DNA of 64,000 bases from an uncultured Bacteroidales bacterium (GTDB taxonomy: Bacteria > Bacteroidota > Bacteroidia > Bacteroidales > Bacteroidaceae). Of the stretch, positions 31,606 through 40,152 are shown one piece after another (the stretch's first letter is position 1; each line of letters starts with the position of its first letter). Both the position numbers and the translations under genes were made by a program. The notes beneath the pieces were generated by a model that made no database searches, had not been told where the DNA came from, and saw only the letters and a program-made list of their open reading frames with translations. Location: NCBI GenBank assembly GCA_902799355.1, contig CADCAG010000016.1, forward strand, positions 16,637 through 80,636, given 5' to 3'.

Positions 31606-32360
31606 AGCTGACATTCTTAGGAACCGGAACATCGTGTGGCGTGCCCACCATCGGCTGCCAGTGCTATACCTGCAGCAGTACCGACCCGCACGATAAGCGC
31701 TTGCGCTGCTCGGCACTCATCGAGACGGAACAGACGCGCCTGCTCATCGACTGTGGCCCCGACTTCCGTCAGCAGATCATGTCGCAACCCTTCCGCAAGA
31801 TTGACGGCATCCTCATCACCCACGCCCACTACGACCACATGGGCGGCATGGACGATATCCGTCCCTATTGCCAGTTTGGCGAAATCAATGTCTATGCCGA
31901 CCCCATAGCCCGCCGAGGCATGCTCGAAATGCTGCCTTACTGTTTTGCAGAGCACCGTTATCCGGGCGTTCCCGCCATCCAGCTCCATGAGATTCACAAG
32001 CACGAGGCCTTCCGCATTGGCGACCTCAACATCGTTCCCTTCCAGGTCATGCACCATGACCTGCCTATCCTGGGTTACCGCATTGGCCCGCTGGCTTATA
32101 TCACCGATATGAAGACCATCGACGAGAGTGAGATTCCCTATATCGAAGGCTGCAACACCCTCGTTGTCAACGCCCTGCGCCAGAAGCCCCATCACTCCCA
32201 CCAGACCCTTGACGAGGCCGTAGCCTTTGCCAGTAGGATAGGGGCCCGCCAGACGTGGCTCATCCATTCCAGCCACGACATCGGCCGTCATGCAGAGGTC
32301 AACGCCTCCCTGCCCGCCACTATCCAGATGGCCTACGATGGTCAGGTGATAGAAATATAA
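31602..32360 (+). CDS. PhnP-like metallo-beta-lactamase-fold hydrolase
   Basis: 252 residues. The metal motif HAHYDH is at residues 74-79 in ILITHAHYDHMGGMDDIRPY. GCQCYTC (Cys19, 21, 24), with a His near the C terminus, matches the extra structural zinc site of the PhnP group of phosphodiesterases. The E. coli member hydrolyses cyclic ribose phosphates in phosphonate use, but no phn genes are here, so a housekeeping phosphodiesterase is more likely. It overlaps murB by 4 bases. Confidence 0.82.
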   Translation: MKLTFLGTGTSCGVPTIGCQCYTCSSTDPHDKRLRCSALIETEQTRLLIDCGPDFRQQIMSQPFRKIDGILITHAHYDHMGGMDDIRPYCQFGEINVYADPIARRGMLEMLPYCFAEHRYPGVPAIQLHEIHKHEAFRIGDLNIVPFQVMHHDLPILGYRIGPLAYITDMKTIDESEIPYIEGCNTLVVNALRQKPHHSHQTLDEAVAFASRIGARQTWLIHSSHDIGRHAEVNASLPATIQMAYDGQVIEI

Positions 32361-32402
32361 TGTGAATGAAAGCTTTACGGATTTATAGAAACAAGTAACA
32401 AT

Positions 32403-33320
32403 ATGAGATACGGAATCATCGGCACTGGTGCCATTGGTGGCTATTATGGAGCAAAACTGGCTCATGCAGGTCAGGAAGTTCATTTCCTGCTGCATAGCGA
32501 CTATGAGTATGTGAAACTGCACGGTCTGCAGGTAGACTCCTGCGACGGCTCGTTTCATCTAACTGATGTCAACGCCTATCAGCATACAGAAGACATGCCT
32601 CTATGCGATGTGGTACTGGTGTGCCTGAAGTCTGTCAACAACGGCCAACTACAGACATTGCTGCCGCCACTGCTCCATGCCCGCACACTGGTGGTGCTCA
32701 TTCAGAACGGCATTGGGGTGGAGGAGGATGTGCAGAAGATGTTCCCCAGTGTTCAACTGGCTGCCGGACTGGCCTTTATCTGTTCTGCAAAGACAGAGCC
32801 CGGCGTTGTCAACCACCAGTGTTATGGCAGCATCAACCTCGCCAACTACTCCTGCCGCGACGAAGCACTGATGCAGGCCGTGGTCGATGAGTTCCGTCAG
32901 GCGGACATCGAGACAGGACTGGTGGAATATCATGAGGCACGATGGAAAAAGGCTGTGTGGAACATGCCATTCAACGGAATGACTGTAGCACTACACACGC
33001 AGACTGACCAGCTGCTGAAAAACAATTCGACCCGTCAACTCATTCGCGAGCAGATGATGGAGGTGGTCACTACCGCCCAGCACTTGGGTGTGAAGAACCT
33101 GGATGCCGCATTTGTCGACAAGATGATTGAGACCACCGATGCTATGACGCCCTATTCACCGTCAATGCGCCTTGACTACGACTTCCACCGTCGTATGGAA
33201 ATATACTATCTCTACACCCGTCCTTTGGAGATAGCCCGCGAGACAGGCTGTCCCATGCCAAAACTAGAGATGCTGGAGGCAGAGCTACGTTTCTTAGAGG
33301 CAGATTCCATAATCCGCTAA
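32403..33320 (+). CDS. panE: ketopantoate reductase family protein
   Basis: 305 residues. The N-terminal Rossmann motif is GTGAIGGYYGAKLAHAG (7-23). The C-terminal ApbA/PanE domain has the catalytic Lys in ARWKKAVWNMPFNGMT and a late PSMRLDYDFHRRMEIYYL segment. Family members reduce 2-dehydropantoate to pantoate with NADPH for coenzyme A. Several paralogues with other substrates exist, so the symbol is tentative. Starts 42 bases after the metallohydrolase and ends the operon. Confidence 0.8.
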   Translation: MRYGIIGTGAIGGYYGAKLAHAGQEVHFLLHSDYEYVKLHGLQVDSCDGSFHLTDVNAYQHTEDMPLCDVVLVCLKSVNNGQLQTLLPPLLHARTLVVLIQNGIGVEEDVQKMFPSVQLAAGLAFICSAKTEPGVVNHQCYGSINLANYSCRDEALMQAVVDEFRQADIETGLVEYHEARWKKAVWNMPFNGMTVALHTQTDQLLKNNSTRQLIREQMMEVVTTAQHLGVKNLDAAFVDKMIETTDAMTPYSPSMRLDYDFHRRMEIYYLYTRPLEIARETGCPMPKLEMLEAELRFLEADSIIR

Positions 33321-33391
33321 TAATCCGCTAAGTGTACAAGGTAAAAATCAAGCACTTCGTGGTCCGATGATTGACGGGAAAGAAAAAAATG

Positions 33392-33417
33392 GCGCGGCAC
33401 CGTGGTTGGTGTCGCGC
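33392..33417. terminator. terminator after panE and convergent small ORF
   Basis: GCGCGGCACC pairs with GGTGTCGCGC (one G-U) around a 6-base loop, flanked by an A-run on the left and a T-run on the right, so it can act in both directions. The stretch 33321-33391 shows nothing else. Confidence 0.8.
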
Positions 33418-33426
33418 TAATGCTTT

Positions 33427-33528
33427 TTAAGTATACCAAATAGATGGCATAGGCTTCTTTGTGGTCGATTCAACCTTCTTCTGGTTGATAGTCACCTTCT
33501 CGTTTTTTGTTTCTGACTTTGTGTACAT
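33427..33528 (-). CDS. possible 33-residue small protein
   Basis: The frame starts MYTKSETKNEKVTINQKKV and ends KKPMPSIWYT, strongly basic. It is preceded by a minus-strand -7 box TAATTTTG (33562-33555) and ended by a bidirectional terminator, so the transcription unit is well framed although nothing is recognised in the protein. An in-frame ATG at 33648 would give 73 residues but lies upstream of the promoter box. The gene may equally be a small RNA. Confidence 0.4.
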   Translation of the reverse strand: MYTKSETKNEKVTINQKKVESTTKKPMPSIWYT

Positions 33529-33683
33529 AACTCTTTTAGGTTTTTTGGTTGGTACAAAATTAGGAAATATGTTATAATATTGTTCTTGTATTGAACAATA
33601 ATTAGAGAAGATTAACATAATTCGATGGATTGTTGTATTTCTATTCATGGAATATCCAAAAATGAATTATATTTAGTAAACAA

Positions 33684-33709
33684 AAAAGAGAGGCAAAAAC
33701 CTCTCTTTT
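33684..33709 (-). terminator. terminator of tRNA-Lys
   Basis: AAAAGAGAGG and CCTCTCTTTT form a 10-base stem with a 6-base A-rich loop immediately downstream of the tRNA on the minus strand. Confidence 0.8.
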
Positions 33710-33710
33710 G

Positions 33711-33783
33711 TACACCCGCAGGGGCTCGAACCCTGGACACCCTGATTAAGAGTCAGGTGCTCTACCAACTGAGCTACGGGTGC
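33711..33783 (-). tRNA. tRNA-Lys (anticodon CTT)
   Basis: 73 bases with all four arms: acceptor GCACCCG/CGGGTGT (a G-U at pair 1-72), D arm GCTC/GAGC, anticodon stem CCTGA/TCAGG with loop CTCTTAA, T arm CAGGG-TTCGAGC-CCCTG. CCA is not encoded. Confidence 0.95.
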
Positions 33784-33828
33784 ATCATTTTTGTTGCTTG
33801 GTTCAGCGCTCTTGCTGAATTGCGGGTG

Positions 33829-33860
33829 CAAAGGTACGGAGTTTTTTCGTAACCACCAAA
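33829..33860 (-). promoter_or_regulatory. promoter of tRNA-Lys
   Basis: Minus-strand TTTG (33860-33857) and TACCTTTG (33836-33829) with a 20-base spacer. Confidence 0.75.
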
Positions 33861-33891
33861 TGTTTTGAGGACTTTTTTTGAAAAAAGATGA

Positions 33892-33926
33892 AAAAAGGCT
33901 CGAATTCCGAAGAATCGAGCCTTTTT
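33892..33926 (-). terminator. terminator of hppA
   Basis: AAAAAGGCTCGA and TCGAGCCTTTTT form a perfect 12-base stem 9 bases after the hppA stop; on the minus strand it ends in a T-run. Confidence 0.9.
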
Positions 33927-33934
33927 GTTTATTT

Positions 33935-36121
33935 TTAGATGAACAGAACGGTGAGTCCTGCCATCACAATGCTGACCATAGACATCAATTTAATGAGGAT
34001 GTTAAGGGATGGACCAGAGGTATCTTTGAAGGGGTCACCAACGGTGTCGCCCACGATGGTAGCCTTGTGAGCGAAAGAGCCCTTGCCACCAAAGTTGCCT
34101 TCCTCGACCATCTTCTTGGCATTATCCCACGCACCGCCGGCATTGGCCATGAAGACGGCGAGGGTGAAGCCACAAGTGAGTCCGCCAACGAGCAGACCAA
34201 GGACACCAGCAACGCCCAGAACGCAACCAACAACAATGGGGATAGCGATGGCGAGGAGTGATGGGAAGATCATCTCATGCTGAGCAGCACGTGTGGAGAT
34301 CTCTACGCAGGAGCCGTAGTCGGGAGTGCCTGTACCCTCAAGGATGCCTGCAATCTCGCGGAACTGACGACGAACCTCTTCCACCATCTTCTGGGCGGCA
34401 CGACCTACAGCCTCCATGGTGAGACCACAGAAGAGGAAGGACGCCATACCTCCGATGAAAGCACCCACAAGGACCTTGGGGTTCATGAGGTTAACCTGGA
34501 AGTAGTTCATGAAATCGGGGATGGTGGCAGCAGAAGCACTGATGACCTCGCCCTTGACATTCTCCATCATAACACCAGCACGCTCCATGGCAATCTTGAT
34601 TTCCTCGATGTAAGAGGCAAGGAGTGCGAGAGCCGTGAGGGCAGCGGAGCCAATGGCAAAGCCCTTACCAGTAGCAGCGGTAGTGTTGCCCAGCGCATCG
34701 AGGGCATCGGTCCGATGACGAACCTCTTCGCCCAGTTCAGACATTTCTGCATTACCACCAGCATTGTCAGCAATAGGTCCGTAGGCGTCAGTAGCCAGTG
34801 TGATTCCCAGCGTAGAGAGCATACCCACAGCAGCAATACCGATGCCATAGAGTCCATTGGCCAGGCTCTGTGAAGACATAGAGAGGTCGAAACCATTGGC
34901 AAAGCCAAAGCTGAGGATGATGGCCACGCCGATGGTGATAACGGGAATGCAGGTAGAAATCATACCTGTTCCTATACCTTTTATAATAACGGTAGCAGAA
35001 CCCGTGAGACCAGCCTCAGAGATTTTCTGGGTGGGCTTGTAGGAGTGAGAGGTGTAGTACTCGGTAGCCTGTCCGATGATGACACCAGCGACAAGACCCG
35101 TGATGACAGAGCAAGAGAGCCAGAGCCAGTTCTCGATGCCCAGCAGGTAGAGGATACAGAAGGTGGCGACGGCAATGAGTACGGCACTGACGTTGGTACC
35201 CAGAGAAAGCGACTTCAGCAGGTCGCGCATGGTGGCGCCCTCCTTGGTGCGAACCAGGAAGATGCCGAAGAGCGACAGGAAGACACCCACGGCAGCGATG
35301 AGCATGGGAGCGATGACGGCCTTGAGCTGGATGTCGAGACCGGCTGCAGCAAAGGCAGCAGCACCTAGAGCAGCTGTAGAGAGCACAGAGCCACAGTACG
35401 ACTCGTAGAGGTCGGCACCCATACCAGCCACGTCGCCCACATTGTCGCCTACGTTATCGGCAATGGTAGCAGGATTGCGTGGGTCGTCCTCGGGAATGTC
35501 GGCCTCGACCTTACCCACGATGTCAGCACCCACGTCGGCAGCCTTGGTATAGATACCACCACCCACACGAGCGAACAGCGCCTGCGTAGAAGCACCCATA
35601 CCGAAGGTCAGCATGGTAGTGGTGATGGAGATGAGTCCGTCCTGATCGAAGTAGTTCAGCACGACAAACCAGATGGCAATGTCGAGCAAACCAAGACCCA
35701 CCACGGTGAGACCCATGACGGCGCCAGAGCGGAAGGCCACCTTCAGACCGGCGTTCAGACTCTTACGGGCTGCATTGGCGGTACGGGCAGAGGCATAGGT
35801 TGCCGTCTTCATGCCGAAGAAGCCTGCCAGACCAGAGAAGAAACCACCTGTCAGAAAGGCGAACGGTACCCAGGGGTTCTGCACGTTCAGTCCGTAAGCC
35901 ATGAAGGCAAACAGCGCGCAGAGAATTACAAACACGATGCCGACGACCTTGTATTGCTGTTTGAGGTAAGCCATAGCACCTTTTCTCACGTAGAGGGCAA
36001 TCTCACGCATGCGTGGTGTACCCTCATCTTCTGCCATCATCTGACGGAAGAAGAAAAAGGCCATGCCCAAAGCAACGATAGATGCAATGGGCACGAGCCA
36101 GAATACGGTTGGAATAATCAT
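33935..36121 (-). CDS. hppA: membrane-bound ion-pumping pyrophosphatase, K+-dependent type
   Basis: 728 residues with about 16 membrane helices. It hydrolyses pyrophosphate and pumps H+ and/or Na+ out of the cytoplasm. The substrate site shows GGGIYTKAADVGADIVGKVE, DDPRNPATIADNVGDNVGD and, late, the GDTVGDPFKDTSGPSLNIL block. The K+-site segment reads GNTTAATGKGFAIGSA. The Ala after GNTT marks the K+-dependent class; K+-independent proton pumps carry Lys there. Na+-pumping and dual Na+/H+ enzymes, known from Bacteroides, belong to that class. Lies 59 bases after the acidic-tailed protein gene and may share its promoter. Confidence 0.95.
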   Translation of the reverse strand: MIIPTVFWLVPIASIVALGMAFFFFRQMMAEDEGTPRMREIALYVRKGAMAYLKQQYKVVGIVFVILCALFAFMAYGLNVQNPWVPFAFLTGGFFSGLAGFFGMKTATYASARTANAARKSLNAGLKVAFRSGAVMGLTVVGLGLLDIAIWFVVLNYFDQDGLISITTTMLTFGMGASTQALFARVGGGIYTKAADVGADIVGKVEADIPEDDPRNPATIADNVGDNVGDVAGMGADLYESYCGSVLSTAALGAAAFAAAGLDIQLKAVIAPMLIAAVGVFLSLFGIFLVRTKEGATMRDLLKSLSLGTNVSAVLIAVATFCILYLLGIENWLWLSCSVITGLVAGVIIGQATEYYTSHSYKPTQKISEAGLTGSATVIIKGIGTGMISTCIPVITIGVAIILSFGFANGFDLSMSSQSLANGLYGIGIAAVGMLSTLGITLATDAYGPIADNAGGNAEMSELGEEVRHRTDALDALGNTTAATGKGFAIGSAALTALALLASYIEEIKIAMERAGVMMENVKGEVISASAATIPDFMNYFQVNLMNPKVLVGAFIGGMASFLFCGLTMEAVGRAAQKMVEEVRRQFREIAGILEGTGTPDYGSCVEISTRAAQHEMIFPSLLAIAIPIVVGCVLGVAGVLGLLVGGLTCGFTLAVFMANAGGAWDNAKKMVEEGNFGGKGSFAHKATIVGDTVGDPFKDTSGPSLNILIKLMSMVSIVMAGLTVLFI

Positions 36122-36180
36122 ATATTAAATAGGTTAGTTAAAGGTCTTTGAGGTTTGGGGGTAGGAGAGGGTAGGCAGCC

Positions 36181-36999
36181 TTACTCGTCAGCGATAAAGT
36201 CAGAGAGACTCTCGGCATCTTCATCATCATCGCCACCACCCAGATCGAAGGTTGTACGGTAGTTATCCTCCGTGATGTCGTCGTCGTTGGGCTCATCCAG
36301 CTCGACATCGTCCTCGTCGGGCTTGTTGTAGTCGTCGATGATCTCCACATCTGCATCGTCGTCCTCGTCGCCATCGCCAAAAGAACTGGCATCGTCAAAC
36401 TTCATGCGAGGCTTGATGGTCTCAGGCTTCAGCTTAGCAAAGATAGCCTCTACCCATGTACCTTTGGCAACCTCCAGCACTTCATAGCCATCGGCCACCT
36501 TCTTCTCGTACATGCCGCCCTTCTTGTGCAGGCGGTCCTTAGGAAGGGTAGTGGTAGAGATATCGAAACCGCTCTCGATAATATCCTGAATGGACTGTGA
36601 CAGCGAGTCCCAGCCACCTCCAAAGTTGCGGTCAATGACCTCAAGCAGCTTAGCAGCCGTAATGTGACGGATGTTCTCGTAAGTAAGATCGGTCACACGA
36701 GTGATGGGGCGCTTCTTGATGGCCCACTGCAGTTTGGCATCGTCGCCCAACTTGATGGTTCCCACCTTATAGCCCTGTTTGGTATATTTCTCTTGCAGCT
36801 GTTTATCGTCGTCCTTGAGCTCCTCAATCATAAACGCGCTGCGGATGATATCAGCAATATGGCGCAGATTCTCCTTCAATTCACCGTCTTTGTCGGCAGC
36901 ATCAAGCATACGGAAGATGTCGTTCTCCTGGACATCCCATACTGAACTTTTAGTCAATGTTTTTAAGCTTAGTGCTTTGTTCTTATTCTCTTCTTTCAT
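36181..36999 (-). CDS. conserved hypothetical protein with acidic C-terminal tail
   Basis: 272 residues. The N-terminal two thirds are soluble helical sequence (SSVWDVQENDIFRMLDAAD, ITRVTDLTYENIRHITAAKL, FGGGWDSLSQSIQDIIESGF). The last 70 residues are almost entirely Asp/Glu with a few Tyr and Asn. No catalytic motif is recognised. The acidic tail suggests a nucleic-acid mimic or a binding partner for a basic protein, but this is a guess. It has its own -7 box and is followed by hppA. Confidence 0.6.
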   Translation of the reverse strand: MKEENKNKALSLKTLTKSSVWDVQENDIFRMLDAADKDGELKENLRHIADIIRSAFMIEELKDDDKQLQEKYTKQGYKVGTIKLGDDAKLQWAIKKRPITRVTDLTYENIRHITAAKLLEVIDRNFGGGWDSLSQSIQDIIESGFDISTTTLPKDRLHKKGGMYEKKVADGYEVLEVAKGTWVEAIFAKLKPETIKPRMKFDDASSFGDGDEDDDADVEIIDDYNKPDEDDVELDEPNDDDITEDNYRTTFDLGGGDDDEDAESLSDFIADE

Positions 37000-37031
37000 A
37001 TTAAATAATAGTGTTTTTGATATTTTCTCTG

Positions 37032-37039
37032 CAAATGTA
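37032..37039 (-). promoter_or_regulatory. -7 box of acidic-tailed protein gene
   Basis: Minus-strand TACATTTG (37039-37032), 33 bases before the ATG. Confidence 0.65.
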
Positions 37040-37045
37040 CGAAAA

Positions 37046-37077
37046 AAAGTGAAAAGTGAAAAGTGAAAAGTGAAAAA
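37046..37077. repeat. 7-base micro-tandem repeat, four copies
   Basis: AAAGTGA repeated four times and then AAAA, between the divergent promoters of the acidic-tailed protein gene and rarA. Confidence 0.8.
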
Positions 37078-37113
37078 TTTATTGTCTTCTGTGATTTTTT
37101 ATTTTATTCTTTG

Positions 37114-37121
37114 TAATTTTG
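37114..37121 (+). promoter_or_regulatory. -7 box of rarA, almost leaderless
   Basis: TAATTTTG ends 9 bases before the rarA ATG at 37131, leaving a leader of only a few bases. Confidence 0.65.
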
Positions 37122-37130
37122 TACCCAATT

Positions 37131-38408
37131 ATGGCAGAACCATTAGCTGAGAGACTGAGACCTCGTACACTGGACGACTATATCGGACAGCAGCATCTAG
37201 TAGGCGAGGGTGCCGTACTGCGCAAGATGATTGACGCAGGACGCATCTCGTCGTTTATCCTGTGGGGACCGCCAGGAGTGGGAAAGACTACGCTGGCACA
37301 AATCATTGCAAACAAGTTGGACACCCCCTTCTACACACTTTCTGCTGTGACCAGTGGCGTGAAGGATGTGCGCGACGTGATAGAACGGGCTCAGAAAGGG
37401 AGATTCTTCAACGAGGCTTCTCCCATCTTGTTTATCGATGAAATCCACCGTTTCTCGAAATCGCAGCAGGACTCGCTATTGGGAGCTGTTGAGAAAGGCA
37501 TCGTCACATTGATTGGTGCTACTACTGAGAATCCTTCATTTGAGGTAATCCGTCCGCTATTGTCGCGTTGTCAACTTTATGTTTTGAAATCGCTGGAAAG
37601 ACAAGACCTCGAGGAACTGCTGCAAAGAGCCCTTACAAAGGATGTGGTGCTACGTGAGAAAAACATCGAATTAAACGAGACTTCCGCCTTGTTGAGATAC
37701 AGTGGAGGAGACGCGCGTAAGCTACTGAACATCTTAGAGTTAACAGTGGAGTCTGCAGGAAACGTTGAGCCCATTGTCATTACCGATGAAATGGTGGTAA
37801 ATTGTTTACAACAGGACCCGTTGGCGTATGACAAGGATGGCGAGATGCACTATGATATTATCTCCGCTTTTATCAAGTCGATACGTGGCAGTGATCCTGA
37901 TGCTGCACTCTACTGGATGGCACGCATGATAGAGGGTGGGGAAGACCCTCAGTTTATAGCCCGCAGAATGGTGATCTCGGCGTCAGAAGACATCGGATTG
38001 GCCAACCCCAACGCGTTATTACTAGCCAATGCAGCCTTTGACACAGTGATGAAGATTGGTTGGCCAGAAGCCCGAATCGCATTGGCAGAGTGTTGTGTCT
38101 ATTTGGCCACATCGCCCAAGAGCAATTCGGCTTATCTGGGCATCGATGCTGCATTAGGTTTAGTGCGAGAAACTGGTAATCAGCCAGTTCCCTTGCATCT
38201 ACGTAACGCTCCCACAAAGTTGATGAAAGACTTGGGATATCACGACGGTTATAAGTATCCGCACGATTTTCAGGGCCATTTTACACCACAGCAATATATG
38301 CCAGACGCCCTGCAGAACGAGCGTCTGTGGCATGCTCAGCATTCGCCAGCAGAAGAAAAACTGTATGAGCGCATGGTGAACTATTGGGGCGAAAAATACG
38401 AAAAATAG
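37131..38408 (+). CDS. rarA: replication-associated recombination protein A (AAA ATPase)
   Basis: 425 residues from ATG 37131; a TTG four codons upstream overlaps the promoter box and is rejected. Motifs: LAERLRPRTLDDYIGQQHL, Walker A GPPGVGKTTLAQ, Walker B ILFIDEIHRFSKSQQDSLLG, sensor 1 IGATTENPSFE, and a C-terminal tetramerisation region with RMVISASEDIGLANPNAL. RarA (MgsA) is a clamp-loader-related ATPase that acts at stalled replication forks with SSB. Divergent from the acidic-tailed protein gene. Confidence 0.93.
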   Translation: MAEPLAERLRPRTLDDYIGQQHLVGEGAVLRKMIDAGRISSFILWGPPGVGKTTLAQIIANKLDTPFYTLSAVTSGVKDVRDVIERAQKGRFFNEASPILFIDEIHRFSKSQQDSLLGAVEKGIVTLIGATTENPSFEVIRPLLSRCQLYVLKSLERQDLEELLQRALTKDVVLREKNIELNETSALLRYSGGDARKLLNILELTVESAGNVEPIVITDEMVVNCLQQDPLAYDKDGEMHYDIISAFIKSIRGSDPDAALYWMARMIEGGEDPQFIARRMVISASEDIGLANPNALLLANAAFDTVMKIGWPEARIALAECCVYLATSPKSNSAYLGIDAALGLVRETGNQPVPLHLRNAPTKLMKDLGYHDGYKYPHDFQGHFTPQQYMPDALQNERLWHAQHSPAEEKLYERMVNYWGEKYEK

Positions 38409-38438
38409 CCATACGGCACGTGTTATGATAAATAGAAT

Positions 38439-39056
38439 ATGGAATACGAAGAGATTGTACAGCAGATTATCGAATTCTTAGGAACATTCGCCTTTGCGAT
38501 ATCCGGTATCAGACATGCTGCAGCCAAGCATTTTGACTGGTTTGGCGGCTACGTCTGCGGTATTGCTGTCGCTATTGGTGGCGGTACCATTCGTGACGTA
38601 ATGCTGGGCACCACGCCGTTCTGGATGACCAATCCGATTTATATCATCTGTACAGCTCTGGCGCTTGTTTTCGTGATTATTTTTGCCAAACACATGGAAG
38701 GCCTCAGAAATACGTGGTTTGTGTTCGATACGCTGGGCTTAGCACTTTTTACGATTGCAGGAATTCAAAAATCGCTCGTTTTCGGACAACCGTATTGGGT
38801 AGCGATTATTATGGGCTGTATAACAGGTTCTGCAGGCGGCGTAATTCGTGATGTGCTGCTAAATAATGAACCAGTGATTTTCCAACGTGAAATCTATGCT
38901 ATGGCTGCAGTACTTGGAGGAATAACCTATTGGTTCTTAGATATTTTACATTTACCAATTGAAGTAACAGTTATATCTTCTTTTGTCGTCACTTGCCTCA
39001 TGCGTTTCCTCGCTGTCCGTTACCATCTGGCACTTCCTAAACTGAATCCTGAGTAG
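38439..39056 (+). CDS. TRIC-type cation channel family membrane protein (UPF0126)
   Basis: 205 residues and about seven membrane helices in two similar halves. Each half has the family signature: IAVAIGGGTIRDVMLG and TGSAGGVIRDVLLN. These glycine-rich segments form the pore in the bacterial and archaeal TRIC channels of known structure, which conduct K+. It starts 30 bases after rarA and is followed by a large inverted repeat. Confidence 0.85.
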   Translation: MEYEEIVQQIIEFLGTFAFAISGIRHAAAKHFDWFGGYVCGIAVAIGGGTIRDVMLGTTPFWMTNPIYIICTALALVFVIIFAKHMEGLRNTWFVFDTLGLALFTIAGIQKSLVFGQPYWVAIIMGCITGSAGGVIRDVLLNNEPVIFQREIYAMAAVLGGITYWFLDILHLPIEVTVISSFVVTCLMRFLAVRYHLALPKLNPE

Positions 39057-39105
39057 ACTAAGAGTAGGACTTTTCAAAATCTTTAGAAATGCCTATTTAT
39101 CATAA

Positions 39106-39146
39106 TGCGTATTCTTATTTAAACTAATAACAATAAAGAATACGCA
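39106..39146. terminator. inverted repeat between TRIC gene and purU
   Basis: TGCGTATTCTT and AAGAATACGCA form a perfect 11-base stem with a 19-base AT-rich loop, ending 6 bases before the purU -33 element. It may end the rarA-TRIC transcript or act on the purU promoter. Confidence 0.55.
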
Positions 39147-39152
39147 GAATAT

Positions 39153-39184
39153 TTTGGTGGAATCAGAATTATTTTGTATTTTTG
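39153..39184 (+). promoter_or_regulatory. promoter of purU-his-lys-uvrA run
   Basis: TTTG (39153-39156) and TATTTTTG (39177-39184) with a 20-base spacer. It is the only good promoter found before the nine same-strand genes up to 49025. Confidence 0.75.
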
Positions 39185-39254
39185 CAGCCTATTATATATA
39201 AGGTGTAAGATAACACAATTAATTAACGAATAACAATACAGAAAATATAAAAGA

Positions 39255-40118
39255 ATGAAACCAACGGCGATATTGCTTCTGCACTGTCCAGACCAGCAAG
39301 GTATTATTTCAGAGGTAACAAGATTTATCACTGACAACAAGGGAAACATCGTTTATCTGGATCAATATGTTGACAATGTTGATGGCATGTTTTTCATGCG
39401 TATTGAATGGGAACTGGATGGTTTCCTGATTCCGCGTGACAAATTGTATGATTACATCAACACGCTGTATGCTCAGCGCTATCAGATGAAATTTACGCTG
39501 TATTATAGTGACAAGCGTCCACGCATGGCTATTTTCGTATCAAAGATGAGCCATTGCCTATATGACTTGCTGGCTCGTTGGAAAGCTGGCGAATTCAACT
39601 GTGATATTCCGTGTATTGTCTCAAACCACGAGGATTTGCGCTATGTGGCTGACCAGTTTGGCATTCCTTACTATGTGTGGAGTATCAAAAAAGACCATTC
39701 CAACAAGGAAGAAGTTGAGAAAGCCGAGATGGAACTGTTGAAAAAAGAAGATATCTCGTTCATTGTTCTGGCCCGTTATATGCAGATTATCAGCGACGAG
39801 ATGATAGCCGAATATCCGCATCATATCATTAATATTCACCACTCGTTCCTGCCTGCTTTCGTAGGTGCTAAGCCCTATCATCAGGCCTATGAGCGTGGTG
39901 TGAAGATTATCGGCGCCACCAGCCACTATGTTACTGCTGAGCTGGATGCTGGTCCAATCATTGAGCAGGACGTGACGCGCATCACCCACAAGGACACGCC
40001 TGAGAGTCTGGTGCTGAAAGGCAAAGATTTGGAAAAGATTGTGCTATCTCACGCTGTTTCAAAGCATATCCAGCGTAAGATACTGACTTACAAGAACAAA
40101 ACGATCATTTTCTCGTAA
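39255..40118 (+). CDS. purU: formyltetrahydrofolate deformylase
   Basis: 287 residues. An N-terminal ACT domain (LLHCPDQQGIISEVTRFITD) is followed by a formyltransferase-fold catalytic domain with IVSNHEDLRYVADQFGIPY, NIHHSFLPAFVGAKPYHQAY and the HHSFLP/ATSHYVTAELDAGP active-site segments. PurU releases formate from 10-formyl-THF, balancing one-carbon units and feeding formate to PurT. First gene of the long run; the gap to hisH holds a 9-base repeat. Confidence 0.94.
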   Translation: MKPTAILLLHCPDQQGIISEVTRFITDNKGNIVYLDQYVDNVDGMFFMRIEWELDGFLIPRDKLYDYINTLYAQRYQMKFTLYYSDKRPRMAIFVSKMSHCLYDLLARWKAGEFNCDIPCIVSNHEDLRYVADQFGIPYYVWSIKKDHSNKEEVEKAEMELLKKEDISFIVLARYMQIISDEMIAEYPHHIINIHHSFLPAFVGAKPYHQAYERGVKIIGATSHYVTAELDAGPIIEQDVTRITHKDTPESLVLKGKDLEKIVLSHAVSKHIQRKILTYKNKTIIFS

Positions 40119-40124
40119 GGAAAC

Positions 40125-40151
40125 CACGAATTTCACGAATGAAACGAATTT
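40125..40151 (+). repeat. 9-base micro-tandem repeat between purU and hisH
   Basis: CACGAATTT, CACGAATGA and AACGAATTT fill the 34-base gap almost exactly. Confidence 0.75.
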
Positions 40152-40152
40152 T

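Noticed and set aside
30808-31716. A 302-codon minus-strand frame opposite murB and the metallohydrolase gene
   Set aside because: It spans the junction of two well-supported plus-strand genes and shows no protein motif or promoter.
31617-32558. A 313-codon minus-strand frame opposite the PhnP-like gene
   Set aside because: Antisense to a gene with an intact HAHYDH motif; the predicted protein has no domain or signal.
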